27,886 bases of DNA from Nitrospina sp. UBA6727 (GTDB lineage Bacteria > Nitrospinota > Nitrospinia > Nitrospinales > VA-1). Positions 1 to 8,722 of the stretch are shown piece after piece; within the stretch, counting starts at the first letter, position 1; the number at the start of each line of letters is the position of its first letter. The notes below the pieces were generated by a model. The model saw only the letters and a program-made list of their open reading frames with translations, had not been told where the DNA came from and did not search any database. The stretch spans positions 1 to 27,886 of the forward strand of contig DKID01000008.1 in assembly GCA_002454045.1 (NCBI GenBank). Direction: 5' to 3'. The translations under genes and the position numbers were made by a program.

Positions 1-20
1 CAACTGCGCGGGGCTTTTTT
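1..20 (-). terminator. 5' arm of a terminator hairpin, cut by the window edge
   Basis: Read on the minus strand, the stop codon of the VCBS-like gene (19-21) runs straight into an A-run, a GCCCC block and a GCGCAGTTG block. The same 20 bases occur on the plus strand at 27605-27624, where they form one arm of a long hairpin followed by a T-run. By analogy this is the first arm of the terminator for the leftmost minus-strand gene. The second arm lies outside the window, so this is inference from the repeat. Confidence 0.5.
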
Positions 21-1896
21 ATTGGGGCCACTCGTAGGTGGACAGGGTGCTGGATACGTTTTTCGCCCAAGTGGTTTTGTCGACTCGCAACATATAAACG
101 TCGGCGCCGGCGCCGTTTTTGCGGGGGATGACGCGGTAGTTTCCGAGGAAACCTTTTTGCTTGGTGGACTCGTAGGCTTTTTCAAAACCTTCCGCGGTGA
201 GCCGCAACAAGGTCAAGCCGGAGCCTTCCACGATTACTAATCGGTCGAGAAATCCGTCGCCGGCGTTGTGGTTGCGTGGCAACAGGAGGAATCGGTCGCC
301 GCCAATTTTGACGAATTGCAACCGCCCGCGGAATCGAACCGGGTCGCCTTGCCGCACTACGCCGGTGATTTCCTCTTTGACTCCGACGTCAATCAGGCGC
401 GGGTCGTGGCCGTAGTAATCGCTTGACTTCACGATTAGTTTGCCGCTGGGGGTGTAAATCCTCAGGCGAGAATTGTCGTCCAGCATCACGGTTTCCGCCG
501 TGCCGTTGCCGTTCAAGTCTTGCTGGGTCATGCCGTACAGGATGAAGTGCGTCCCGTATATTTCTGGCGTGTTGAGGTCGGCGCCTTGCCGATATTGCCC
601 GTTTTGGAAGAGCACTTTTTTTATCGGTCCCTGAAACGGATTCCGAAATCCCGGGCTTTGCGAAACGAGAACGGGCGGTTTTCCCATCGGGCGGATGATG
701 CGGAAATAAAGGTTGGCGTCTTTCCAAATGTGGTGAAAACCTTTTTCTCCGCGGCGGCTTTCTAACGCGAAAGATTGCAATCTGTCGCCGACTTGATTGG
801 TAACGAAAATTTCATCGCGAGCATTGCCGTTGATGTCGCCCACATCCACCGCGAGAAAATGGCTGGCGATTTTGTTGGCTTTGACCGTGCCGATTCTTCG
901 CAGGCGGCCGGCTTTGTTTGCGAAGATCATGATGCGATAGCGGTCGATGAGCACGAACTCGTTTTCGCCGTCGCCGTCTAAATCGCCGACATCAAAGTCG
1001 ATGATTTCATAAGGAAATTCTTGTTTGCCGACGAATCGGAACAAATCGTTTTTGCGTTGGAAACTAGTTTGCGTGCCGCGTTCCCGCTCTCGCGGCGCGT
1101 CTGCGACGGGCATGTCGGACGACAGGATGTCGGCTTGTTTTTTCACGGCGCCGTCCGCGGTTGACACCAGTTGGTAGTGCAACGCCATCTTGCCTTTCAC
1201 CACGCGGACGCGGGGAACGAGGACGAAGTCGACGCGAACTTTGCGCAACAGGCGCTGCAAATTCTGCGGTTGCAGGGCGGCGCGGACGGTGAGTTTTTCG
1301 TCGATCATCCACAGTCCAAAATCAAACGCGGGGACGGCGAACCGCGGGTGGCGGTTTATGCGCGACTCCATGTTGTAACGCAGACGGTCAACGTTGATGC
1401 TGCTTTTCGACTTGACTTGCGGCGGCGCCACCAAGAACGAAAGTTTTTGGAACGGGCTGCGCACCCCGTCGCCCGCTTGCGGAAGTACCGCCGGGTTTAA
1501 GGCGCGGGCGAGCGAATAATCCTGCCGCACTTCCAACACTTCAATCTCGCCTAAATCGGTTTCCTTCCTGCCGACTTTTTTCTTCGTCACGGGATGAAAC
1601 AAGTCGCGACCGTAGCGGACGAGTTGCAATCGGTCGCCGCGCGCCACGGGCATTCCCTGCTTGAGGTCGAGAGTCAAACCGGTGCCGTCCACCGCGATGA
1701 TATATCCTTCGAGCGGCGGGAACATCGATTCAATCTGGCTGACCAGCCGGTCTAAAGATGCGCTTGACTGCGCTGGCGCGTGACTGGGCATCGCCAGCAA
1801 CCAAGCGGTGAGGACGCCGCCGACGAAAATTGTTTTCGGCAACGCGCGGTTCTTAAAGAGGAGGGCCGCCGCCGTGGAAAAAATTGCCTGATACAT
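19..1896 (-). CDS. Exported protein with three VCBS/FG-GAP-like calcium motifs
   Basis: Predicted secreted or periplasmic protein of 625 aa; exact function unknown. The N-terminus has a basic stretch, a hydrophobic run (about residues 23-37) and an Ala-Pro-Ala-Gln cleavage-like site near residue 42. Residues 65-130 (GLTLDL..GMPVARGDRLQL..LGEIEVLEV) resemble the small beta domain found at the C-terminus of FlgT-like proteins. Three acidic Dx(D/N)G(D/N) loops follow at about residues 305-313 (DLDGDGENE), 354-362 (DINGNARDE) and 460-468 (DLNGNGTAE), typical of FG-GAP/VCBS beta-propeller blades that bind calcium. I chose ATG 1896 because GGGGAA lies just upstream. A GTG at 1941 would add 15 residues but has no clear Shine-Dalgarno. 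It is the last gene of the minus-strand run, downstream of moeA. Domain assignment is moderately sure; the role is not inferred. Confidence 0.75.
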   Translation of the reverse strand: MYQAIFSTAAALLFKNRALPKTIFVGGVLTAWLLAMPSHAPAQSSASLDRLVSQIESMFPPLEGYIIAVDGTGLTLDLKQGMPVARGDRLQLVRYGRDLFHPVTKKKVGRKETDLGEIEVLEVRQDYSLARALNPAVLPQAGDGVRSPFQKLSFLVAPPQVKSKSSINVDRLRYNMESRINRHPRFAVPAFDFGLWMIDEKLTVRAALQPQNLQRLLRKVRVDFVLVPRVRVVKGKMALHYQLVSTADGAVKKQADILSSDMPVADAPRERERGTQTSFQRKNDLFRFVGKQEFPYEIIDFDVGDLDGDGENEFVLIDRYRIMIFANKAGRLRRIGTVKANKIASHFLAVDVGDINGNARDEIFVTNQVGDRLQSFALESRRGEKGFHHIWKDANLYFRIIRPMGKPPVLVSQSPGFRNPFQGPIKKVLFQNGQYRQGADLNTPEIYGTHFILYGMTQQDLNGNGTAETVMLDDNSRLRIYTPSGKLIVKSSDYYGHDPRLIDVGVKEEITGVVRQGDPVRFRGRLQFVKIGGDRFLLLPRNHNAGDGFLDRLVIVEGSGLTLLRLTAEGFEKAYESTKQKGFLGNYRVIPRKNGAGADVYMLRVDKTTWAKNVSSTLSTYEWPQ

Positions 1897-2048
1897 AAAG
1901 TTCCCCGTGCGAAAAGTTTTGAGTGAAGGAAATAATTTCACGCCGCCGCAGTCGTTACCCGGGTCGGCGATTATCGTGATGCGCGGATGATACCACAGGT
2001 CGCCATGCCGCTATGACGGTGCCGACGCCGTTGCGCGCGCGCAAAAAT

Positions 2049-3260
2049 TTAGTCCAGCAGTTGGACGGTCGCCGACTGGCCTTGCTTGATTTCCTCGGCG
2101 TCCAGCGGAAAAACCAGCAAGCCGTTGGCATCGGCGGCGGATTTCAAAATGCCGGAACCTTGTTCGCCCGCTGGGGTGACGGTGTACCCGCCGTCGTCCC
2201 ACGACACCACGCAACTGAGAAAATGCAGGCGTCCCGGTTTCTTGCGGATGGTGCGGGTCAGTTTCGCCTGCACCGTTTTGCGGGACAAGTCGGAGCAACC
2301 CAACGCTTTCCGCAAAGATGGGCGCACGAATTGTTCGAACGAAACGAAGGAAGACACCGGATTGCCCGGCAACCCGAAGACGGGGGTCGCGCCGATGCGC
2401 CCGAACGCCAAGGGTTTCCCCGGCTTCATCGCCACCTTCCAAAACAGCATGTCTTGCCCCATCTTTTGCAGGCTGGATTTCACTAAATCGTAATCGCCCA
2501 CCGACACGCCGCCGGAGGAAACCACGATGTCGGCTTGCAACGCCCACGCGAATTTTTCCATCAGGTCTTTTTCGTTGTCCCGGGCGATGCCTACATAAAC
2601 GGGAACGCCGCCGGCGGACTGGATTTGCGCCGCCAACATGTGACCGTTACTGTTGAAAATCTGCGGACCTTGCGGCGTCGCGTCCAACTCGAGAACCTCG
2701 TCGCCGGTGGATAAAACCGCAACGGTGGGTCGCTGACCGACGGCGATTTGCGACCGGCCTGTGACCGCCAACATGCCGATATGCGCCGGGCGCAACGGCG
2801 TTCCCCGCTTGATAATTTCGTCGCCAACTTTGACATCCTCCCCCGCGCGGCGGATATTTTCCGCCACGTCGGCGCGGTCGAGGCACAGGACAACGTCGCC
2901 GTCTTTGCGGGCATCTTCCTGCATGAGCACGGCATCGGCGCCGCGCGGGATGGGCGCGCCTGTCATGATGCGCATGGCTTGCCCCGACTGCAACGTGTCG
3001 CGTGTCGCGTACCCGGCGGCGACTTCCCCGACCACTTTCAGTTTGACGGGATGGTCTGGGGACGCGGACTGAATGTCGCGCGCAATCACGGCGTAGCCGT
3101 CCATCGCCGAGTTGTCCATCGGCGGATTGTTAAGCGTGGCGACGACATCTTCCGCCAGCACTCTGCCCAAAGCCTGACCGAGGGGGACGCGCTCCACTCC
3201 CTTGAACTGAATCTCGCCGAGGATTTTATCCCGCGCTTCTTGTACCCGAATCGTATTCAT
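2049..3260 (-). CDS. moeA: Molybdopterin molybdenumtransferase MoeA
   Basis: Inserts molybdate into adenylylated molybdopterin, a late cytoplasmic step of molybdenum cofactor synthesis. The 403 aa are the usual length for the family. Diagnostic motifs are PPMDNSAMDGYAV (46-58), MTGAPIPRGADAV (99-111), STGDEV (184-189), SSGGVSVGDYD (248-258), KPGKP (279-283) and GLPGNPVS (296-303). The C-terminal beta-barrel domain is present. The ATG at 3260 is preceded by GAGGAAG, a good ribosome binding site. The gene lies 59 bases downstream of mobBA on the same strand, so both probably share a transcript. A 7-bp inverted repeat (3295-3301 with 3313-3319) sits in the gap. Confidence 0.95.
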   Translation of the reverse strand: MNTIRVQEARDKILGEIQFKGVERVPLGQALGRVLAEDVVATLNNPPMDNSAMDGYAVIARDIQSASPDHPVKLKVVGEVAAGYATRDTLQSGQAMRIMTGAPIPRGADAVLMQEDARKDGDVVLCLDRADVAENIRRAGEDVKVGDEIIKRGTPLRPAHIGMLAVTGRSQIAVGQRPTVAVLSTGDEVLELDATPQGPQIFNSNGHMLAAQIQSAGGVPVYVGIARDNEKDLMEKFAWALQADIVVSSGGVSVGDYDLVKSSLQKMGQDMLFWKVAMKPGKPLAFGRIGATPVFGLPGNPVSSFVSFEQFVRPSLRKALGCSDLSRKTVQAKLTRTIRKKPGRLHFLSCVVSWDDGGYTVTPAGEQGSGILKSAADANGLLVFPLDAEEIKQGQSATVQLLD

Positions 3261-3294
3261 AGTGACTTCCTCGCTGTCAACGCGCCCGCCTTCC

Positions 3295-3319
3295 CGCCGT
3301 CATCGTTGTGGCGACGGCG
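3295..3319 (-). other. Intercistronic hairpin between mobBA and moeA
   Basis: CGCCGTC at 3295-3301 pairs perfectly with GACGGCG at 3313-3319 across an 11-base loop. It starts right after the mobBA stop codon and is not followed by a T-run on the minus strand. A processing or stability hairpin is more likely than a terminator. Confidence 0.35.
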
Positions 3320-4435
3320 TCATGGTAGCACATTTTCCCGCTGCCTTTTGGAGCGGGCAATTTCGTATTCTTCGGGAGTGTTCACGTTCATAAAATTGCC
3401 GCGGTCGGACTCGGCGATCTTAACTTGCTTGAACGGCAACTCGCTGATGATTCGCGTCGGCGACAATTCCCGCCGCGACATGGCTTCGTAAAGCGGCAGA
3501 ATAAATTTTGGTTCGTAGATGGCGCACATGGGCTCGACGCCGCCGCCTTTCTGGACGTAACAGGTGCCGTAACGCAACGGGTCTCTGGCGGCGATGATGG
3601 CGGCGATATTTTTTTCGCTGAGGAAGGGCATGTCGCAGGCGGTAATCAGCCAGGCTTTTTCCGGGAAGCGGCTCATCAAAGTTGCCAAGCCGCCGACGGG
3701 ACCGAGCCCGATGTGGTCATCGTCAATTCGTTCGACATCGCCGCGGCGACCGCCCATGTCCAAGTCCGCGCGCGAAGAAAGCACCACGTTGCCGCAGAAC
3801 TTTTGCAATATCTGCATCAGGCGTTCGGTCTCCGCGACGCCGTTGTAAGCGAGCGAAAACTTGGGCTTGCCCATGCGCTTGCTTTGTCCGCCGGCAAGCA
3901 CGGCGCCGTAGAGTTCGCTCGCCCGGCTGACAAAATGGTCGTGCACAAACTGGTAGATGGACGCAACGTCGTCGCGGTGAAAACGCGGGACATCGGGCAA
4001 CCCTGCGCCGATTTTCCCCTGATGGATGACCGCCTTGATGCCGGGGATTTTCCGCGACACGGGCAACTCTCCCGTCGCGTCGAGGAAGACGATTTTGTCG
4101 AACGGCGATTGTTTGTATCCTTCAATCAGGATGCAGTCGCATTGTTCCAGCGCGTGGGTGATGGAACGTTTTTTGAAAGCGCTGTCGGCGACGATGGCGA
4201 AGTGACGCAGGTCGTTGATGGTGGTGACGCCGGCGCCGGCTTGCGTGGCGCGCGCCGTGTCCTTGCCGGCGCGGTCAACTTCGAAGCGATGCGAATCGTG
4301 TTTGTAATAGCCGACGCGGATTTCCTCGGCGGCGAACCGCTTGATCAACTGTTCCAGCAAGGTGGTCTTGCCCACCCCGGAAAATCCGGCGAAGCAGAGG
4401 AACGGAGTTTTGAATTGCTCCCAGTAGACGTCCAT
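3320..4435 (-). CDS. mobBA: MobB-MobA fusion, molybdenum cofactor guanylyltransferase
   Basis: A fusion of two molybdenum cofactor enzymes, 371 aa from ATG 4435. Residues 1-170 are MobB: P-loop GFSGVGKTT (17-25), YKHDSH (44-49) and EGYK (105-108). Residues 175-371 are MobA, which transfers GMP to Mo-molybdopterin to make the bis-MGD form: LAGGQSKRMGKPK (180-192), GPVGGL (245-250) and ACDMPF (266-271, the metal-binding CDxP motif). Bis-MGD is the cofactor of the DMSO reductase family (nitrate reductase, formate dehydrogenase, nitrite oxidoreductase). The open frame continues upstream to 4705, but that stretch is basic, crosses a tandem repeat and overlaps the preceding gene. MDVYW at 4435 gives the normal MobB N-terminus, though no strong Shine-Dalgarno is visible. 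moeA lies directly downstream. Confidence 0.9.
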   Translation of the reverse strand: MDVYWEQFKTPFLCFAGFSGVGKTTLLEQLIKRFAAEEIRVGYYKHDSHRFEVDRAGKDTARATQAGAGVTTINDLRHFAIVADSAFKKRSITHALEQCDCILIEGYKQSPFDKIVFLDATGELPVSRKIPGIKAVIHQGKIGAGLPDVPRFHRDDVASIYQFVHDHFVSRASELYGAVLAGGQSKRMGKPKFSLAYNGVAETERLMQILQKFCGNVVLSSRADLDMGGRRGDVERIDDDHIGLGPVGGLATLMSRFPEKAWLITACDMPFLSEKNIAAIIAARDPLRYGTCYVQKGGGVEPMCAIYEPKFILPLYEAMSRRELSPTRIISELPFKQVKIAESDRGNFMNVNTPEEYEIARSKRQRENVLP

Positions 4436-4436
4436 G

Positions 4437-4530
4437 AAAAAGTTAACTCGATAATTTCGGTGACTGACTTTGGATTGCCGCGAAAAAGTTATCCCGACAA
4501 TTTCGGTGACTGACTTTTCGGATTGCCGCG
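4437..4530 (-). repeat. Tandem 46/48-bp direct repeat upstream of mobBA
   Basis: Unit 1 is 4437-4482 and unit 2 is 4483-4530. They share AAAAAGTTA, a central AATTTCGGTGACTGACTTT block and GGATTGCCGCG, and differ at a few positions plus a 2-base indel. The indel shifts the reading frame between units, which argues against a coding repeat. The array starts 2 bases upstream of the mobBA start codon, so it would form the 5' leader or promoter region. I saw no further copy in the window. Confidence 0.85.
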
Positions 4531-4664
4531 CCGTCATCGTCGCATCATCCCACCGCCGCCGCGCCGCTTCGCGCTTGGCAACGACGGCTCTCATTATTTC
4601 GCAGGTGCGGTGGAGTGTCAACCTTCGCCGCCGCGCCGATGACGACGGTGCCGTCCGCCAGCGG

Positions 4665-5738
4665 TTAGCGGGAGGAATACAGCGACGAAGTTTTATACCG
4701 CGCAATGCCGCGCGACAACAGGACGTTGAGGACGGCGACGCCGGGGACGCCGAGGATCATCCCCGTTATGCCGAACAATTCGCCGCCGAGCAAGACGGCA
4801 AAAATCACCGCGGCGGGATGCAGTCCGATGTTGTTCCCCACCACGCGCGGCGTGATGAACATGCTCTCCACGACTTGCGCAAACGCGAAGACGCCGGCGA
4901 CGCCCAGCACTGGCAGCCATTCGCCGGTGTGCATGTATGTCAAAAGCGCGGCGGGGACGAAGCCGAGAATCAAGCCGAGATACGGAACTAAATTGAGCAG
5001 GCCGGCCATCATCCCGAGCGACAGGCTCATCGGCGTGCCGCACAAAAATAAACCCGCCGAATACATGACGCCCATCAGGCCGGCGACCATCAACTGCCCG
5101 CGCACAAAACGCGAGAGGACACGGTCGATTTCGCGGACGGTGTCGATGGTCTTTTCCTGAAACCGCGGCGGCACCAGCGCTGATAATTTTTTGTTAATCA
5201 CATCGAAGTCGCGCAGCAAATAAAACATCACGACGGGAATGATGACCATGTTGGCGAGCATCAGGATGAGGTTGAACAGGTTGGAGATGGAGCCCCAGAT
5301 GAGGTTGCCGGAAAATTGCAAAACCTTCATTGGCAACTCGCCAAAACGCGACAGCCCGGCGTCGAGAAACTCCTCCACTTTCGCCGAATCCAAGCCGCTG
5401 ATTAAATCCGCAACCGGGCGCACCCATTCCCGAAAAATTCCGACGTAGGCGGGAATATTTTTCACGAGGCTTTCCGCCTGCGTGCTTAAAATCGGGACCA
5501 ACAACATCGTCGCCCCCGTCGCGAAAAAGAAGAAGGCGAGCATCAAAACCAAAACGGACGCCGTCCGCGAAAGTTTGCAAGACTCGAGTCGGTCGACCAA
5601 GGGGTCGAGCAGATAAGCCAGCGCGAACGCGATGAAGAAGGGGGCGACCACGCGGCGCGAAAAATAAAGCACGACGGCGACTGCTAAAATCACGGCGAGG
5701 GAAATGAACACCAAGTTGTTATTATTTTTCTGATTCAT
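4665..5738 (-). CDS. AI-2E family transporter (PerM/YdiK-like permease)
   Basis: Integral inner-membrane protein of 357 aa, normal length for the family. Hydrophobic segments fall at about residues 8-50 (two), 60-85, 155-180, 215-235, 240-270 and 275-340. A soluble amphipathic stretch at about 88-150 separates the first three. Family features include the N-terminal FxxAFALAYLLDPLVDRLE, the central LLRDFDVINKKLSALVPPRFQEK, and a C-terminal block with SMFITPRVVGNNIGLHPAAVIFAVLLGGELFGITGM. The substrate cannot be read from sequence; family members include autoinducer-2 exporters and Na+/H+ antiporters. It sits between rluB and mobBA on the same strand, with no functional link evident. Confidence 0.9.
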   Translation of the reverse strand: MNQKNNNNLVFISLAVILAVAVVLYFSRRVVAPFFIAFALAYLLDPLVDRLESCKLSRTASVLVLMLAFFFFATGATMLLVPILSTQAESLVKNIPAYVGIFREWVRPVADLISGLDSAKVEEFLDAGLSRFGELPMKVLQFSGNLIWGSISNLFNLILMLANMVIIPVVMFYLLRDFDVINKKLSALVPPRFQEKTIDTVREIDRVLSRFVRGQLMVAGLMGVMYSAGLFLCGTPMSLSLGMMAGLLNLVPYLGLILGFVPAALLTYMHTGEWLPVLGVAGVFAFAQVVESMFITPRVVGNNIGLHPAAVIFAVLLGGELFGITGMILGVPGVAVLNVLLSRGIARYKTSSLYSSR

Positions 5739-5803
5739 CTTTTACCGACGTGTAGTACATGGTACAAAAAAAATCCGCAAACTTTTTGTGTCGTGGTGCG
5801 CCG

Positions 5804-6574
5804 TCATTTTTTCGTCCGCCTTTTTTTCCGCGCCGCGATGGGGCTGGGTTTTTGTGCGACAATTTTTTTAAGCGCTTTGATTTCTTTGGGACGGAGGAAG
5901 CGGCACGCCGCCAAGGGAAGCCCGGTCAGGTTCAATCCGGCAAAATGGGTTCGTTGTAATTTGATCACCGGGTGCCCGATGTGTTCGCACACTTTTTTGA
6001 TGTGGCGATTTTTCCCCTCCGTCAAAGTCAAAATGAGAAAACAGTTTTTGCCGCTGACCCGTTGCACCGTCGCCTTCATCGGGCGGAAGTGGCCGTCCTC
6101 AAGATGCACGCCGCGCGCCAACCGCTTCAGAGTTTTTTCGTTCGGGATGCCTGACACTTTGACTTTATAGGTACGCTCCACGGCGTATCGGGGGTCCAAT
6201 AATTTTTTGGCGACGGCGCCGTCGTTGGTGAACAGCAGCAGTCCCTGCGTGTTGTAATCCAAACGACCCACGGGGAAAACTCGCGTCGGCACCACGCGGA
6301 CAAATTCCATAACCGTCGTCCGCCCCCGCTTGTCATCCTTCGTGGTGGTCAGGCAAGAGGTGGGTTTGTTGAGGATGACCCACGCCGATTCTTGACTGCG
6401 CGGTATCGGTTTTCCGTCGACGTGAAGGCGGTCGCGCGCGGGGTCCGCCAACGAACCCGGCTGGTCGACGACTTGTCCGTTCACGCGCACCTTGCCCTGC
6501 TCGATCCATCTTTCCGCTTCGCGACGAGAGGCGAGGCCGGCGTCGGCAATAATTTTTTGCAAACGAATCTTCAT
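5804..6574 (-). CDS. rluB: 23S rRNA pseudouridine synthase, RluB/RsuA family
   Basis: Isomerises a specific uridine in ribosomal RNA (position 2605 of 23S rRNA for E. coli RluB). The protein is 256 aa. Residues 1-60 are an S4 RNA-binding domain (RLQKIIADAGLASRREAERWIEQGKVRVNG). The catalytic domain has GRLDYNTQGLLLFTNDG at 103-119, with D106 the expected catalytic aspartate. The C-terminus is very basic (KPSPIAARKKRRTKK). scpB lies 46 bases upstream on the same strand, a pairing seen in many bacteria. Subfamily choice (RluB versus RsuA or RluE) rests on general resemblance and the scpB neighbour. Confidence 0.92.
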   Translation of the reverse strand: MKIRLQKIIADAGLASRREAERWIEQGKVRVNGQVVDQPGSLADPARDRLHVDGKPIPRSQESAWVILNKPTSCLTTTKDDKRGRTTVMEFVRVVPTRVFPVGRLDYNTQGLLLFTNDGAVAKKLLDPRYAVERTYKVKVSGIPNEKTLKRLARGVHLEDGHFRPMKATVQRVSGKNCFLILTLTEGKNRHIKKVCEHIGHPVIKLQRTHFAGLNLTGLPLAACRFLRPKEIKALKKIVAQKPSPIAARKKRRTKK

Positions 6575-6620
6575 AACAACGCGGAATACTTCCGCTGGTT
6601 TCGCAACGCGCGCGGCGGAT

Positions 6621-7259
6621 TTAATCGCGGTCTTCCTCGCTTTCGGTTACAGGCGCGGCGTCGCTGGCGGAAGGCGTGGCGGCGGCATCCGCGGTGGAGA
6701 ATTCAATTTGAGTTTGCAGCGGCGGATCTTCCCCCGCCATCTCTTCCCGCAAATCTTCCAACGTGGGCAAGTCGTGCAAATCTTTCAAGCCAAAATACTC
6801 CAAGAATTTTTGCGTCGTCCGATACATGATGGGGCGACCGGGCACTTTTTTCCGCCCCGCGGGACCGATTACTTTTTTTTCCAAAAGCGTTTTGAGTACG
6901 CCGCTGGAGTCGACGCCGCGGATGTCATCCACCTCTTGGCGGGTGAGCGGTTGCTTGTAGGCGATGAGCGACAGGGCGTCCAAACTGGGTTGGGATAGTC
7001 GGGCGGAGCGGTCGAGTTTTAAGTATTTCCGAATCCAGTTGCTGTATTCGTGGCGGGTGCGAAGTTGGCAACCGTCCGCCACTTCCATGATTTGCAAATT
7101 GCGCGAGTTGTATTCTTCGCGCAGTTCATCGAGGATGGATTGCAGTTGGTCTTTGTCGGATTCGCCGACGAAAATTTTGGCAAGTTCCGCCGCGTTGACC
7201 GGCTGGTCTGCCGCCAAAAGAACATTCTCGATGATCGACTTTAATTCTTCGCGTTCCAT
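6621..7259 (-). CDS. scpB: Segregation and condensation protein ScpB
   Basis: Subunit of the SMC-ScpA-ScpB condensin that compacts and segregates the chromosome. The 212 aa contain the two winged-helix domains of the family. Recognisable blocks are ELKSIIENVLLAADQPVNAAELAKIF near the N-terminus, LSQPSLDALSLIAYKQPLTRQEVDDIRGVDSSGVLKTLLEKKVIGPAGRKKVPGRPIMYRTTQKFLEYFGLKDLHDLPTL in the middle, and an acidic tail (TESEEDRD). The ATG at 7259 has GGGAG at good spacing upstream. scpA is not in the window. Confidence 0.95.
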   Translation of the reverse strand: MEREELKSIIENVLLAADQPVNAAELAKIFVGESDKDQLQSILDELREEYNSRNLQIMEVADGCQLRTRHEYSNWIRKYLKLDRSARLSQPSLDALSLIAYKQPLTRQEVDDIRGVDSSGVLKTLLEKKVIGPAGRKKVPGRPIMYRTTQKFLEYFGLKDLHDLPTLEDLREEMAGEDPPLQTQIEFSTADAAATPSASDAAPVTESEEDRD

Positions 7260-7350
7260 ATTTTTCTCCCGCCGCGGTCGCCGTCGGCATCACCGTCATC
7301 ATCACCGGCGGCGCGTCGTCGTTGTTACCTTCGCGTCGTCGTCACCGCGC
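7260..7350. other. GTCATC/GTCGTC-rich intergenic spacer
   Basis: The gap between dcd and scpB is dominated by short CGTC, GTCATC and CGCG words. The same style appears in gaps near 3297, 4530, 15345, 21000, 21605 and 27520. No open frame or promoter stands out here beyond the scpB ribosome binding site. Confidence 0.4.
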
Positions 7351-8532
7351 CTAATGGTCGGTGTTGAAGTACTTGCTTAGCGTCAAGCCTTGGGAATGGT
7401 AATTGGAATTCAACGCCGAGCCGTACACTTTTTCGGGGCGTTCCACTACTTTTTCAAACTTTAGACGACAGAAGGTTTGCCCGTGTTCTACCATGAACGG
7501 GACGTCGTGGGGGCGCACTTCCATCACCGCGCGGGTGCCTTGATTCATTTTTTCATCGGTCCCGTTCCACCCAAATCCGGAGTCGAAAAATCCCGCGTAA
7601 TGCGTCCGCAATTCGCCGCTGTTGGGTTCGTAAGCGACCATCTCCGCAAGCCAGTCGGGCCAGATACACACTCGCTCCCGCGACATCATGATGTAAAAAC
7701 TTTCCGGTTCCAGAATCAACCGATTTTTTTCGGGGCGATAAATTGGTTCCCAAAATTCCGCGATGCGGTAATGCCCGGTTTTGGACAAATCAATAACGGT
7801 TGAGTTGGTCTTGGCTTTGTAAGCGATGATGGAATCGGGCGAGTCGCCGGCAATATCCAAACTGACATAAACTCCGCCCTCCACTTTATACTGGTCGAAG
7901 GGGATGACGAATCCGGTCGAGTCAAAAAGAATCGGGTGGCTTTTATATTTCAATTGCAATCCCTTTTTCCCCAGCGGGTAGGATGTAATATGCGCCAGTC
8001 GCAACTGGTTCAGCGACAATCCCGCGTGGACTTTCACCGGGAACGAACGGGGGATGATTTCCAAATATAATTTGCCGCGATAACCGCGCGGGATTTCATC
8101 GAAACGATAGCCCTTGTCGATGATGACGCGGGTGAACATATCCAGTCTGCCGGTCGAACTTTTTGGATTCGCCAAGCCATACAGCGACGGTGGCAGGGAT
8201 AATTCTTCCATGAGGGGAATCAGGTAGATGGCGTTTTTTTCCAGTATCCCGCCGTCCGTAATATCAAAATCGTAAAGACTGACCCCCTTGAGTTTGGTTT
8301 CCACCAACTCATTTTCGGGAAGGAAACTGCATTGAATCCGAAACGCCTTCGGTCCCAAACGCAAGTCCAAACTCACGGGCTGAATCTGCGCGGCGCGAAT
8401 CGGCTCGCGGGATTGGATCATCCCCTGACGGTGCGCTTGCTCGATCAACTGACACGGGAGGTATCCCGACTTCCCCTTTAAATGCGCTATCAGTTCCGGC
8501 GCCGATATTTTATTTTCTGCTGCGGAGTTCAT
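7351..8532 (-). CDS. dcd: Long-form 2'-deoxycytidine 5'-triphosphate deaminase
   Basis: Deaminates dCTP to dUTP to supply dTMP synthesis. From ATG 8532 the protein is 393 aa, about twice the roughly 190 aa of E. coli Dcd. It looks like a tandem duplication of the dUTPase/Dcd fold. The N-terminal half has IQPVSLDLRLG, NPKSSTGRLDMFTRVI and GYRGKLYLEIIPRSFPVKVHAGLSLNQLRL. The C-terminal half repeats the pattern as FYIMMSRERVCIWP, GFFDSGFGWNG and AVMEVRPHDVPFMVEHGQTFCRLKFEK. The ATG at 8532 is preceded by GGGAGAA; a further in-frame start at 8568 lacks this. It is probably the first gene of the leftward unit, divergent from the cupredoxin gene. scpB follows 91 bases downstream across a GC-rich, GTCATC-rich gap. 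Confidence 0.87.
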   Translation of the reverse strand: MNSAAENKISAPELIAHLKGKSGYLPCQLIEQAHRQGMIQSREPIRAAQIQPVSLDLRLGPKAFRIQCSFLPENELVETKLKGVSLYDFDITDGGILEKNAIYLIPLMEELSLPPSLYGLANPKSSTGRLDMFTRVIIDKGYRFDEIPRGYRGKLYLEIIPRSFPVKVHAGLSLNQLRLAHITSYPLGKKGLQLKYKSHPILFDSTGFVIPFDQYKVEGGVYVSLDIAGDSPDSIIAYKAKTNSTVIDLSKTGHYRIAEFWEPIYRPEKNRLILEPESFYIMMSRERVCIWPDWLAEMVAYEPNSGELRTHYAGFFDSGFGWNGTDEKMNQGTRAVMEVRPHDVPFMVEHGQTFCRLKFEKVVERPEKVYGSALNSNYHSQGLTLSKYFNTDH

Positions 8533-8622
8533 GAAAGTTCTCCCGACGCGGTTGGAAAATCCGTCCAAAGAAAAACCATTTTAGTAAAACCTCCCGCGAC
8601 CTTTTCCAAAAGGCGCGCGCGG

Positions 8623-8652
8623 TTGACAGGCAGTTTCAGGCTGTGATTTAAT
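8623..8652 (+). promoter_or_regulatory. Sigma-70-type promoter for the TPR-cupredoxin gene
   Basis: A perfect -35 TTGACA at 8623-8628 and TTTAAT at 8647-8652 (one mismatch to TATAAT) are separated by 18 bases. Transcription would start near 8659, giving a leader of about 64 bases before ATG 8723. Confidence 0.6.
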
Positions 8653-8722
8653 CGTATTACTCAAAATAATTCAACTTGATTATTCGGACGAATTCACCGC
8701 GGGCGAGGTTCCAGAAAAAACT

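Noticed and set aside
4437..4530. A CRISPR array
   Set aside because: Two directly adjoining units with no spacers between them; no cas genes in the window.
4436..4705. A 90-residue N-terminal extension of MobB-MobA
   Set aside because: It would overlap the AI-2E gene end, is basic and low in family similarity, and runs through a tandem repeat whose units differ in frame.
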